In this document: piece by piece, positions 39,898 through 50,077 of the stretch
How the letters are laid out: the number at the start of each line of letters is the position of its first letter
Numbering within the stretch: position 1 is the stretch's first letter
Made by a program: the position numbers and the translations under genes
Source of the DNA: Engraulis encrasicolus
Taxonomy: Eukaryota > Chordata > Actinopteri > Clupeiformes > Engraulidae
DNA: 64,000 bases
Direction: 5' to 3'
Assembly: GCF_034702125.1 (NCBI RefSeq)
Contig: NC_085878.1
Coordinates: forward strand, 16,865,057 to 16,929,056
Notes under the pieces: model-generated
Database searches by the model: none
What the model was told of the DNA's origin: nothing
Seen by the model: only the letters and a program-made list of their open reading frames with translations

Positions 39898-40284
39898 TGT
39901 AGCAGCCATATGCCTTGTCTCATGTGTATTTGTAATGACCTTTAATTTGGTGATCACCGCGGGGTGTCACGTGACTGAAGTAGCAATTAGTTTGAGTATT
40001 TAGGCACCTGTTCACCTGCTCACTGGTAGGGAGAGGGGTAGGCATGGGAGAGCACAATTTTTGTTGACCGCATGCTCGAGAAACATTTGCTCTCTTTTAC
40101 GCACTTGGCACTTTAACTGTCTCACCAGTAGCACACTGCATGGTGGCGGTTTTATGCATTTTAACCTTTTGTATTGAACATTATATATCGAATAAAGACA
40201 ACGAACGAAGAGAAGTGTTTGCGCGTCAGCTTCTAAACTCCCAACCCAACCTCTCGGCGACACAATTGGCTTGTAGCCGCCACA
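39898..40284 (+). mobile_element. Solo LTR, TSD CCATC
   Basis: The 387-bp block begins tgtagcagcc and ends gtagccgccaca, giving TG...CA termini. It is flanked by a perfect 5-bp direct repeat ccatc (39893-39897 and 40285-40289). An aataaag polyadenylation-like signal sits near 40190, which supports plus-strand polarity. No internal coding region accompanies it, so it is a solo LTR left by recombination. Confidence 0.75.
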
Positions 40285-40289
40285 CCATC

Positions 40290-41004
40290 TTTATGTAAAA
40301 TGTGCCAGTGGTGTGACCCCCACCGGGCTGTTTTGTTTTTGATGTCTTTGCATTCACTTTTCGTCATATCAGCATGCTTGTTTTGAAGAACACTACTTAC
40401 CCTCCTGCTTCATATGCACCATCACCAGAGTCCCTGCATCTGGCCCTGATGGATTCAGCTTAAGCTATCAATGAAAACTAGATTGCATTCTCACAGAAAA
40501 TGCTGGAAGCGGGCTTGCCTTTTGGGGCAGAGATGAGCAGTTTTATTTTTGATATCTCTATCCCTAAATTAAAAACAAAATACTATTGAGAAAACAAAGC
40601 TAAAAGAAATGTTGGAAAAAAATCCATCCACCCAGTCAGAAGTTATAGACCAAACAATTCAGCCATCTTGAATTCAGCCATCTTGAAAGTGTTGTAGCTC
40701 CGCGTTTTGGGGATATACTAAATGACATACATGGTATTTTAAGTTGGCTAAGGAACACTGCATGTGATATAATTTTGAAAATCAACATGGGTCCAAGTGG
40801 GACTCGAACTCCCAACCTCCATATCTCTAATCCAGCACCTTCACCATTGGGCCAAGCAGCTGCCTGCTGAAAGCATTCCAGCAAGACAATATCGGATTGC
40901 ATTGAAGAGCTGAACAATAGACTTCTAGAACAGTAGTGCAGCTGTTAGTTAAGAATAGAATGTTGAGAGAAAGTGACAGTTGAGATGGAACCCTTTATTG
41001 GCAG
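40290..41004. other. Intergenic spacer with a tRNA-like segment
   Basis: Apart from the tRNA-like stretch near 40790-40866, nothing is recognised. Confidence 0.6.
40790..40866 (-). other. tRNA-like sequence, SINE head or tRNA pseudogene
   Basis: On the minus strand the A-box TGGCCCAATGG and the B-box GTTCGAGTC lie about 45 nt apart. The T arm TGGGA-GTTCGAG-TCCCA pairs perfectly. The acceptor stem and anticodon stem do not pair convincingly, so this is not called as a functional tRNA. Confidence 0.5.
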
Positions 41005-41369
41005 TAGAGGATGACATTTTTCGGGAATTCCCGTGGGTCCCGCGGGATGGGATTACAATTTTTAAAGATGAAGGGGAGCGGGCAGGAGCGGGAATAAAGA
41101 TGAATGCGAGCGGGCAGGAGCCGGAATACAAATGAAAGGGAGCGGGAATGCTCGCTTATTTTTTCACTAAAAAAAAGCCTAGTTTTTTGACTAAACGGGA
41201 GTGGGATTGATTTTGAGTGGGAGTGGGCAGGATTGGGAAACATTATTTTCAGGAGTGGACGGGATGAGATTTGTTTCTTTTACTGCAGTCCGGGATGAGA
41301 CGGGATGGGATTTTTTTTCTGGGACCGGGATGGGACGGGAGTGAAAATCCACTCCCGTGTCATGCTCTA
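41005..41369. mobile_element. hAT MITE with TSD ATTGGCAG
   Basis: A perfect 8-bp duplication attggcag flanks the element (40997-41004, 41370-41377). Ends tagaggatgaca and tagagcatgaca form the inverted repeat, and the interior is filled with GGGAGCGGGAxxGGGATGGG-type words. The length is 365 bp with no coding capacity. Confidence 0.88.
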
Positions 41370-41377
41370 ATTGGCAG

Positions 41378-43560
41378 CACCTGTTGTGATGGTCTGTATA
41401 GCAGTTAGTATAGTGCTCTAAGGCAGACTGCAGAATCAATAACAGTTTCTAGGTCTTAAGGTTATCGTTGTAAAAAAACTAAAAATAATTGGCACATGTC
41501 CTGCATACAGATTGGAGTCATATTTGTGATCTTAATAACAGTCTTTGAATGAAGTTTATAGGTTAAACGGTTCAGTCACAAATGGACCTCTTGTGGAAGA
41601 TGTGCTGACCTCTTCAGAAAGGCACTTCAAGAGTCAATGGGAAAAGCAATGGGGCCAGCTCTGCCGTTTTTACACACCTGCCATTTAAAAAGTAATGGGA
41701 GTTGGGACATGAAACTTTCACAGTTTGGGGACATCCCATAGAGCTCGCTAACAACGCGTCAACTAAACTTCTAGGTGAAAGTGTTGATGTTTTATGACCG
41801 AAAAAGCCTCCTACGCTCTGATCTGTAGAGTGGCGGAACCTTGGTTCATGAAGGTTCTACCATTGTTTTCAATGGGGACCCAAACCTGCACAAAATCGCC
41901 AAAAAAACGGAAAAACGAAAAAGGGACACGGACAAGCTATATCACTACAAATGATCTCCAAGCCGAGCCGGTCGTTTTAGTGTTTGAACGGTGTCTCTAT
42001 CTCGAAAGGCCTAGGAGGAGGTCCATTTTCTATTTTTACTGCCCTGCACAAGAAAGCAACAAAGCAAGCAAGCATAATAAACATACTTAGAGATTACTAG
42101 AATTGGGCCTTGCTCTGCAAGCCTGCTTAATAATAAACAGAGATTAGTTAAAAAGACACTTTGTGAACAGTTGTGTGAGAATTGTGTTGATCTGTGTTGT
42201 AATATTAAGTTGTAAGATTTTCATTTGTTTTCAGTCATGTAAAAGTTTTATCCTGTACTGACTTGTTTTGATGGTGTAACTGTCTTCACCAGAGGGTCAG
42301 ATGGATGTTGATGCGTGACATGGTTTCAAAATCAGCTGAAACAAATAGAATTCTTGAGACTTGATTTAGCAGTTTGACATAATGAACATGATGCATGTAT
42401 TATACTATGTTGGTTGCACAACACTTGCACGATTATCAACTTGATTGTGAAGCCCATGACAGCATTCAATGTCTAACAGTGATTTATAATGCATGATCCA
42501 GGTTCTGTACTCTGCTTTTTACAAAACACGATTGACTCAGCTGATAACTCAAGTGGCTTTTCCTCTGACGAAAGCTTGTCCTGTGGCAAAACAAGCTGAT
42601 GCCTTTGATCTGCCCAGACAAACCATGCGGGCATGCCTGGGCAAAATGGGGGATCAAAAACTTCAAGTCAGTGGCAGGGATTAAGGGTCATCGGCATTCT
42701 GCTGATTCTGTCTGCATAAGGACACACTGCAGGACAAGGGGCCTCTTGTATGTTTGTTTGGGTAGGCAGATTGGAAGTGGTGTTGCTCATTCAGGCTTTT
42801 ACAATAACCCACTGCTGTGTGTAACATGTCACTGACTATAGACTTTAGACATCATCATGACATATGGTTCGTAGGCTAGTTATGTTATATATAAAAAGTA
42901 ATACTGACAAAACAATCACCATGACTGTTGCAATTTGAAAAATATCCTGAAAAACTTGCATTGTCAATGTACTGACAACTTACCAATGTGTAAACATTAG
43001 ATCTTATGAGAAATCTTTACATAGAGTACAAAAATGATCACAGAATGCACAGAAATCGAAGGGCATCAGAATGAATGGCATGAGGGTATAGGGACCATTA
43101 TTGCAGTTAATGGCAACAGGAAAAATCAGGCCCTCATGTAGGACTATTAAATTATAACAATATTAGCCTACTGCAATGAACCAAATTATGTTTTCCATGT
43201 AGTAAATGGTAGAGGGGAGGCCTGTATGTCAAGACTGTAAAGAGTCCTAAGTGATTTTCTCTGCTCCCTATTGGTGCCTGAGGTAATATGCAAGATAGAT
43301 TGAAAATCTCCTAAGTTTCTTTTATGATCATACAACACACTACTGCCTATTCTGGTCCTAAAGCCTACTGTGTGTGCAGCATACCGGATTAAAGAAACAA
43401 AACAAATAAAAACATACATCCTACCTTAAGAGTGCAGTGTTGAAAATGGCTGAAATGATCCTAGTTCAATAATCGCATAGCTTCTCCACCGCATTGACAT
43501 TGTTGTCCCTAACTTGAGACAATGCTGAATATGGTAATACCATTTGCCAATGTTGTAGAG
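41378..43560. other. Intergenic region
   Basis: I see no gene. The stretch 41560-42060 (caaatggacctcttgtggaa, gttttcaatggggacccaaa) has the feel of a dispersed repeat but I could not find its ends. Confidence 0.5.
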
Positions 43561-43925
43561 CAGTGTTTCTCAACTGGTGGATTAGGACCCAAAAGTGGGT
43601 TGTGGAGGGGTCCTTGGTGGCTTGCGGAATTGCAGTGAAAAATGTATGAATTCCACCCTTTATTTTCAGTCCCAAAATAGAGACAAGATGTATTCATAAA
43701 TAAATGACTGTGTCGATGCAGGGGGAAACATTGTTAATACTCCTTTCCACTAGTTGATAGACATGTTGAATGTCAGCATAACATGATGCAAATGATGATG
43801 CAAAACGTACTGTAGGCCTATCTATGCTATGCATTGATTTTTTTGATAATTAGAATAAACTCACCAGTTTCTGACAGCGTGAAAAATGTGGGTCACAACA
43901 TAATGCTTGTGGTGAGTCCTAAGTC
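43561..43925. mobile_element. hAT MITE, 3'-eroded
   Basis: The left end cagtgtttctcaactggtgg with gacccaaaagtgggt following is a hAT-Charlie-type terminus. A related gtgggtcacaacataatgct lies at 43890. No right terminus or target duplication is found. Confidence 0.5.
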
Positions 43926-44580
43926 TATTCCAATTAACTGATATGTGTACTGATGGGTGCCAGTGTTTGAGTGAGAGTTCAGAAGATTATACGTGTCATC
44001 CATGATACACAGCAAAACGGAGGATCCATTGACTGCAGTTGCAGTGGTGTGGTTCACATTGGAAAAAAAGAATCAAAGGAGTGCCAATGGCACAAACACC
44101 CACTTTGTTTTTGGAAAATGTCATCTAAGGCCACACACACAGAGAGAGAAAGCACACACACACATTGGAAGATAAACTTAATGCTTGATGTATTTAATTA
44201 AAAATCATCATCTTTTTAATTATGCCATGGGGAGTGTCAGACTTATTACTGTGCAGATCTATTTCAGCTCGAGTGTGTTGTCTCCCCCCACTGGTCACTG
44301 AAGAGGAAATGATTGCTAGAGCCTGTGTTTGAAATCTTGCTCTGTGGAATACTATGAACACTGTACTGACACTAATGATGATGACACTAATGTCAATAGT
44401 ATTAATAATCAACATAATTGATCATTAATAATATTTCTGACAATGAAAATGAGAAAATTGTCTAGTGAGTCTTCACAATGTTGTTGAAATGTTTTTAAAA
44501 TCTTGATTATGCAAATATTTTATTAGATCATTTCATTTATAGAACATGGCAATTAGCAGTTTTTTTTTGGGGGGGGGGAG

Positions 44581-44667
44581 GGCAGTGCAGCGCGATGGTA
44601 CCATGTCATAGAAGTCATAGAAGAGGATGGGGGAGAGCATTGGTTAATTACTCCCCCGTAATTACGG
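44581..44667 (-). mobile_element. Partial SINE-like repeat
   Basis: The words cagtgcagcgcgatggtacc and gatgggggagagcattggtt then taattactcccccgt match the centre of the copy at 26356-26655 in the same orientation. The tRNA-like head is absent. Confidence 0.5.
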
Positions 44668-45468
44668 CTTTAGCATATTTTGCCACTGTAATTTAGGAAC
44701 TGACCAAAAATGCATTCTTTGTTTCCTTCATGTAAACTGGCAAAAAGACCTTTGAATGGCATGAAGGCCAGTGGTAGGTCAAATCTGGATGATTCACATT
44801 ACATATTTAGGCATATGGCCTTCATTTTCTAGGGAATCCCGAGATCCTGAGCTTAAACTGGGAAAAAATAGCCTGTGACGCAATGTCAGGTCGGGATTTT
44901 GTTTTTACGTTGATCTGGTGTGGATATAGCGAAGGATGAGATGCCCGAGTACACGTTATTTTATGCAATCTGCGTCATGGCCATGGTTGCTGCATGTGCT
45001 TCTGCCGAAGCGGCAAACCTCAAGATGTACCTTAAATTCATGTTTTGGCGATGCATGCACTGTTGTATGATGTGTTTGGCATTATAATCACAATGTAGTT
45101 CAAAATCAAAGACACCCATCAGCAAAAGAGTCCCTCAGTATTTAATTTAACCGAATATAGCCCTGTTTGTGGCAATAAAACAATAACAACAGCGCAAAGA
45201 GACTTGTGGGCATGGCACAGTGATTGGGTCTGGTGCATTGTTCCAAGGCAGTGGCACCGGAAAGCGTTCAGCCAGAAACCACTTGTTGTCAGTAGTGTCG
45301 TCAGTGTCAGGATTCTTTCCGAGACAATGAAGGCGGCAATTTTCCCAGTTGTCATGTGAGGCATAACTTCACCTCAGACATCCGTGTCACTGTTTAGGCT
45401 ACATCTATCTCAGCTGGAGAAACAATTAGGATTGCAATGTTGAGCAGCCTGTGGGTACCATCATCTTA
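44668..45468. other. Intergenic spacer
   Basis: Nothing recognisable. Confidence 0.6.
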
Positions 45469-45730
45469 GGTGCTGTTTCCACGTAGCAGAATATTTTTTT
45501 AGCAGGGTATTTTTTTCTCCTGTTGAGGTGTAAACGCAACATGTGGATAAAAATAAATCCTCCATTGTAACAAATGCGTTTCAGCCCCCTAAACAGGATA
45601 TTTTTTTCTCCTGCTTTTTATACCTGGATTTTAAATATCTGCTACGTGGAAACGGAAGGCCAACACCAATGCAACCAGGAGAAAAAATAGCCACATACCA
45701 CAAAATATCCAGCTACGTGGAAACAGCACC
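45469..45730. mobile_element. MITE with GGTGCTGTTTCCACGTAGC ends, TSD TTA
   Basis: Inverted ends ggtgctgtttccacgtagc are exact or nearly so on both sides and flanked by TTA (45466-45468, 45731-45733), as for Harbinger-type elements. The interior repeats atatttttttctcctg in both arms. The 262-bp element has no gene. Confidence 0.85.
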
Positions 45731-45733
45731 TTA

Positions 45734-46188
45734 CACTGAGGTTAGTGCTCTACAGATAGTACTTGCTAAAAATGACTACAAACAACTTTAGAGGTGTCAT
45801 AATTTATTTTCTTTGAAGCAGCTGGTGCTCTTACACAGCTCACTAAACATCTACTGATGTGTGAAGAAGAGGCACAGTCATGTCTTCTCCTTGCTTCCAT
45901 AGTTTAATATCCCCAGGTTTCCCACTCTTTACACTGATAGAATATAAAAACTTTCCCATAACTCATTCATGACCTAAAACAAATTTTCCTCGACTTCACA
46001 GCACCCTGAGTGCAGCATTTTGCCTAATTATAGAGCTAACTATAAAATCTAATGCCGTTAGGCGATCACAAAATAAATCTAATGAATTGCATTTAATGTC
46101 ATGTTATTATATCATAGGTGAGATACTTGAAAGGTGGGAAAAGAGAAAGGGAAAGGTGGGAAAAGAGTGGAAATACCTGAGTGAAATG
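45734..46188. other. Intergenic spacer
   Basis: Only a short duplicated word (ggtgggaaaagag, near 46134-46165) is noted. Confidence 0.6.
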
Positions 46189-46310
46189 TTCGGCCAACAC
46201 TAAAGAAGGTTAAGACCGAAACGTCTGACGGGAAATAAAATACAAAAATTGGGGTGCTGTCCTGTTCTCATAATATTTCGTATATTCTTGAGGAATGAGC
46301 ACCCACTGTT
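46189..46310. mobile_element. Possible Penelope-like element tail
   Basis: The phrase aagaaggttaagaccgaaacg followed by aataaaatacaaaaattggg and then ggtgct...agcaccca (an inverted repeat) resembles the terminal region of fish Penelope-like retroelements. It abuts the point where the gypsy copy stops, so it may have caused the truncation. Confidence 0.35.
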
Positions 46311-46750
46311 TTGGATCCCAGATCCCAGCCTCAGCTCCGCAGAATGTCGTCCACTGTTATCCCCAGGGCTTCCACGGCAGCCACCACGAGCTCGTCTTCC
46401 GTGGGGCCGGGGTCATCTGGGCCTGCGGTAATAGGATCTGTAACATGTAGCCTGGACAGTGGATCTGCATTAGAGTTCTGTACACCTGGGCGGTATCGGA
46501 TGGTGTAGTCAAAATTGGCCAAATGGGCAACTCACCGTTGTTCTACCGCTCCCAGCTTAGCAGTGTGCAGATGTACTAGAGGGTTGTTATCAGTAACTAC
46601 AGTGACCTTAGCAACCCATAGATAATCTTTGAATTTGGCAACCCCGCCTCCACTAATGCAGTGGCCGAGGAACTTCATGTATTTCTTGAAGAGCTGGCAC
46701 TTCTCCGGGCGCAACTTCAGTCCGTACTTCTCTATAGCCCGAAAGACTTC
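46311..46750 (-). pseudogene. Ty3/gypsy pol, RT C-end and RNase H
   Basis: This is the 3' part of the broken gypsy pol. From 46771 leftwards the frame gives the end of reverse transcriptase (LRPEKCQLF, FLGHCIS at about 46672), then RNase H residues (TDNNPLVHLHTAKLGAVEQR near 46591) and the RNase H tail (FDYTIRYRPG, NADPLSR). Only about 20 residues separate FLGHCIS from the TDNNPL block, where intact relatives have well over a hundred, so there is an internal deletion. The copy ends before any integrase. Its upstream part continues at 54309 after the hAT insertion; the duplicated 8-bp target ctctagat lies at 46751-46758. The element is dead and is described only. Confidence 0.85.
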
Positions 46751-47053
46751 CTCTAGATCAGTCATTCTCAAACTTCAGAACACCAAGGCCCACTTGAAAT
46801 GTGAAAAAATTCTGGGGCCCACCAAACCCTATATAATGCAATGTGACTATAATATATAATATAATATATTTGTTATAGTACCATTATAATATAATATAAT
46901 ATAATGTAATATAATATAGGCCTAATATAAAAACATGAAATAATAAAAACGACACACAAGACCACTATATGCACATTTTAATGAATTAAAGTTGAGATCA
47001 AAGAATTTTTAAAAGATTAAACGCAGTCAGGTAGGCTATATGGTAAACATCAC

Positions 47054-47289
47054 TCAGTGAGAGGGGTGATGCTGCATAGCATCAGCCAATCTGTCCATGT
47101 CTGGCTGAATAATAGTCAGCTTCAGACAGAGATCTGACTGAACATCCAATTTGTTCCTACACTTAGTCTTCAAAGCTACAAGGGCAGGAAATCCAGCTTC
47201 ACAAATATATGTGGTAGCAAAAGGCATGAGAAAACACAGCGCTTTCTTACGAAGAGCAGTGTATTCGGAGTGAACGTGCATCCAGAATT
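47054..47289 (-). pseudogene. hAT transposase C-terminal piece
   Basis: The frame gives FWMHVHSEYTALRKKALCFL, then LMPFATTYICEAGFPALVAL and LTIIQPDMDRL. This is the hAT C-terminal dimerisation region, with the typical FATTYLCEAGFS-like motif seen in ZBED5/FAM200/SCAND3-type proteins. Upstream reading is lost because the frame enters an inserted MITE and TTAA element at 47290. Its continuation upstream is the 30-bp scrap at 49687-49716 and then 52434 onward. The piece ends at a stop near 47054. Confidence 0.85.
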
Positions 47290-47307
47290 GTGCCAGGCAG
47301 TGCTTAA

Positions 47308-49517
47308 AGGTCCACTCTAATAGAAAACCATTCTTACATGTTATGTGCACCATTATTCAAAAGCCATAAACCTGAATCATTAATTAAGTAAAAAATAATT
47401 TGGGTTTATAATTTTATAGTTTATAGTTTTAGTTAATTTACAAAATACACATTTCTGATTGGATATCAAATATGTGACGTCACAAGTCACCGAATTTCAT
47501 GACTGCGGAAATATCGATTTTTTTTTTACAAGAATTAAAACAAGATTTTTTGTAATGCTTCAACGCTGTTTTATATGGCATTGTAGGCCTACTGTGGGTG
47601 CCGGTAGCTGTTGTGCCTACATGTTGGCAAACCACTAGGTGGCACTGTTACCTCATATTTCACAGAGCCGTTACAGAGATATATATATACACTCCTCTAC
47701 ATACGGCTCTGATATTTCAGAGCCATGGGGAGTGTTGTTTACTACTCCAACGAGACAAGGCAGAGCTAGCAAGCCAAAGTGCGACTCGAGATGAGTTGCA
47801 GACATGACGCTGTCCTGACTGACTATAAAGTTTGAAAATGTACTTCCGAGTCTACATTACAACTTAGTTCTTACAGATTTGATCAGTTTTCAAACACAGT
47901 ATGTTGATGTAATTTGTAAAGACCGCGATTGTTGTCCTGGCCATTGCAAAAACATACAGTAGCAGCTGGAGAAATGACAAGGCTAACAATGTGAAACGAC
48001 AGCAGCACGAAGACATGGGATTGACGGCAGGCAAGAATGGGGTGTTCGATCGTTGAAATTATAATTCATAGGAGCCCTGACAGATACTGTATTTGGAAAC
48101 GGATCGTGAGACTGCTAATGGTGCTCGCCTGGGTCTCAGTCAACACATCGGTGAGTAGGACTAGCTAGCCTGCTAGCTTCGTCGACCTACTGTGCTTTCA
48201 GGGTTGGGTGGGTTGAATAGCTGTAAATATGATACAGTATGTAACAGATGAAACACTTTGTAATTTTGGCTCCCTTGATTGACCGTTCAGCTACCGTATA
48301 CCGGTGTGAACATATATTGTAAGTGTGTCAGATACATAATCTCCGTGTGACATGTTCTACTCTTTTGGTGCTACTGGCTATTCCAGACTGTTTAGAAACC
48401 CCATGTTGCTACTACGTGTCTTTTGAGGTCAAGCTTACAATGTGACGGTGTTTAGGGGTGGGCGATATGAGTAAAATATCGTCTCGAATCTGCCAAAGTG
48501 GAGAAATCGTATAGATCGTCTTGCAGTGAGGATGTTTATTATCAGCATCAGAGTGACGTTTTCTCACTTGTGTTGTTGTCTTCACTTTATTCTTTACATT
48601 ATTGTATTCCACTTGTACACTTTATGAGAGTATCATCAGTGTGTTAACATTTTATTGACTGCAAATTACAAATTGCAAGTATATGAAAGTTGTTTTTTGT
48701 TGTTTTTATTTTTTGGATGGAAGATCGTGATAAAAAATCGATATCGTGATTTCACGTTAAAAAATCGTGATACAACATTTTTGCCATATCGCCCACCCCT
48801 AACGGTGTTAGATATTCACCCCAACAGCGAAAATGTCGGGGGCAGATTTGGTATCAGAGCTACTTGTTTCACTCCATGTCTGTGGACGGTGTCCTATATT
48901 TTATACAGTGGTGTTGTGCTTGGAAGTTTGCTTGGTAGTGTGGAGACGTGGGGAAAGCTAATAAGCTCGCCTTGTAGTTGCAGAACTCGTGCTGTTAGAC
49001 TTTCTATTTAATTGAAATTGAAAACATTTCTTTGCAAACTGTTCGCCGTCTTGGATAATGAACACCATGCACTCTATAACGCAAAGAGATAGTATATTTG
49101 AACTATAATATCACTATCGTATCCGCACTCAAATTTCACAGCTCCCACAGTGTGCACAGATCCAGTTAGCCAAGGCGCTGCTAATGACCCGGTGTGCGTT
49201 CCATTCCCCGCACTGTGCACTGTGTACTGAGATGCAGTGCACTTCCCACCCTCAGCTTAACGGCAAATAAGTGCAGATATTTTGGCTGACACAAGTGCGT
49301 GGATTGAGACGTGATTTTTCATCTTTTGACATCAATTCCGGCTCGTTTTTGTTTTTGGGGGGCGGGACTAAGAGTGTTGAAAAACGGTTAAAACAACGTT
49401 TACAAACAGTCCTTACTACTGAACAAAAAAACTTCTGTACATTAGAGTTCTGTTTCTGGACACATGAAAACACGTTTGAAACCATGTAAACTTATAGTTT
49501 TCTATTAGAGTGGACCT
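47308..49517. mobile_element. TTAA-target element, 2.2 kb
   Basis: Perfect inverted ends aggtccactctaatagaaaa lie just inside duplicated TTAA (47304-47307, 49518-49521). Removing it restores the terminal repeat of the enclosing MITE. No transposase is recognised, so it is a non-autonomous piggyBac- or Kolobok-type copy of about 1.85 kb after removal of its own nested MITE at 48453-48801. Confidence 0.88.
48453..48801. mobile_element. hAT MITE with TSD ACGGTGTT
   Basis: Ends taggggtgggcgatatg and catatcgcccacccccta-like inverse (48785-48801) bound 349 bp and are flanked by perfect acggtgtt (48445-48452, 48802-48809). The internal words atcgtgataaaaaatcgata are typical of this abundant fish MITE. 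It is the innermost level of the nest. Confidence 0.9.
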
Positions 49518-49686
49518 TTAATTTGAGGGGGAGCAAGGGGGAGCTAGCTCCGGAACCTCAGATGAGAGCTCCGGAACCTTGGATGGAACCTCAGGGAAAG
49601 ACATCACAGACCCCCCCTCCTGGGGGAGCCACCCATCCTCTGTGCTCCGGGACCTCCTGCTTGACAAATTAAGCACTGGTGCCAGG

Positions 49687-49716
49687 TTATTCTGTGTGAA
49701 AGTCAGTTTTAACGCA
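49687..49716 (-). pseudogene. hAT transposase scrap between two insertions
   Basis: These 30 bases encode LKLTFTQNNLA-like residues, the link between the SSDT end of the upstream piece and the FWMHV start of the C-terminal piece. It is isolated between the MITE at 47298-49678 and the MITE at 49725-50076. Confidence 0.75.
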
Positions 49717-49724
49717 GTATCACG

Positions 49725-50076
49725 TAGGGCTGCACGATTATGGAAAAAATCATAATCACGATTATTTTGGTCAAAATCATAATCACGATTATTAATCACG
49801 ATTATTGATTTTTGCAGATTTTTTTTGAAAATTATAAGAAGATGAAGTATAACCAAGTATAAATAATATAATAAAATGAATTGTAATAATTTTGTTTGGG
49901 CAATAGCATGAAACTTAAGTGGACAGATTTCTGGCAAGAAACACCAGCCTGTCAGTATGTTCTGGCTTCAAGGACGCTCTCAAAAGTAAGTCACTTTTGC
50001 CACGATTAAAATAATGAGTTCGATTTCACTATTTTATCACGATTTTGATTATTTTTCGATTAATTGTGCAGCCCTA
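49725..50076. mobile_element. hAT MITE TAGGGCTGCACGATTA, split TSD
   Basis: The ends tagggctgcacgatta and taattgtgcagcccta are inverted with one mismatch. The left duplication gtatcacg (49717-49724) matches gtatcact at 7 of 8 bases. The right copy is cut in two: g at 50077, with tatcact at 52435-52441 after a solo LTR that landed on its edge. The 352-bp interior has repeated atcacgattattttg words. Confidence 0.85.
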
Positions 50077-50077
50077 G

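Larger units (their letters stand above)
47298..49678. mobile_element. Tiny hAT MITE split by a TTAA element
   Basis: Termini cagtgc+ttaatttg and the inverse caaattaagcactg are flanked by the 8-bp duplication gtgccagg (47290-47297, 49679-49686) inside the parent hAT transposase. The native MITE is only about 167 bp (most of it 49522-49678, with agctccggaacctc words). The TTAA within its left inverted repeat was the target for the 2.2-kb element at 47308-49517. Confidence 0.88.

Noticed and set aside
41560..42090. A possible gene or transposon (open frame 41794-42090)
   Set aside because: It has low-complexity basic residues, no family motif and no terminal repeats; it is left as unassigned repeat-like DNA.
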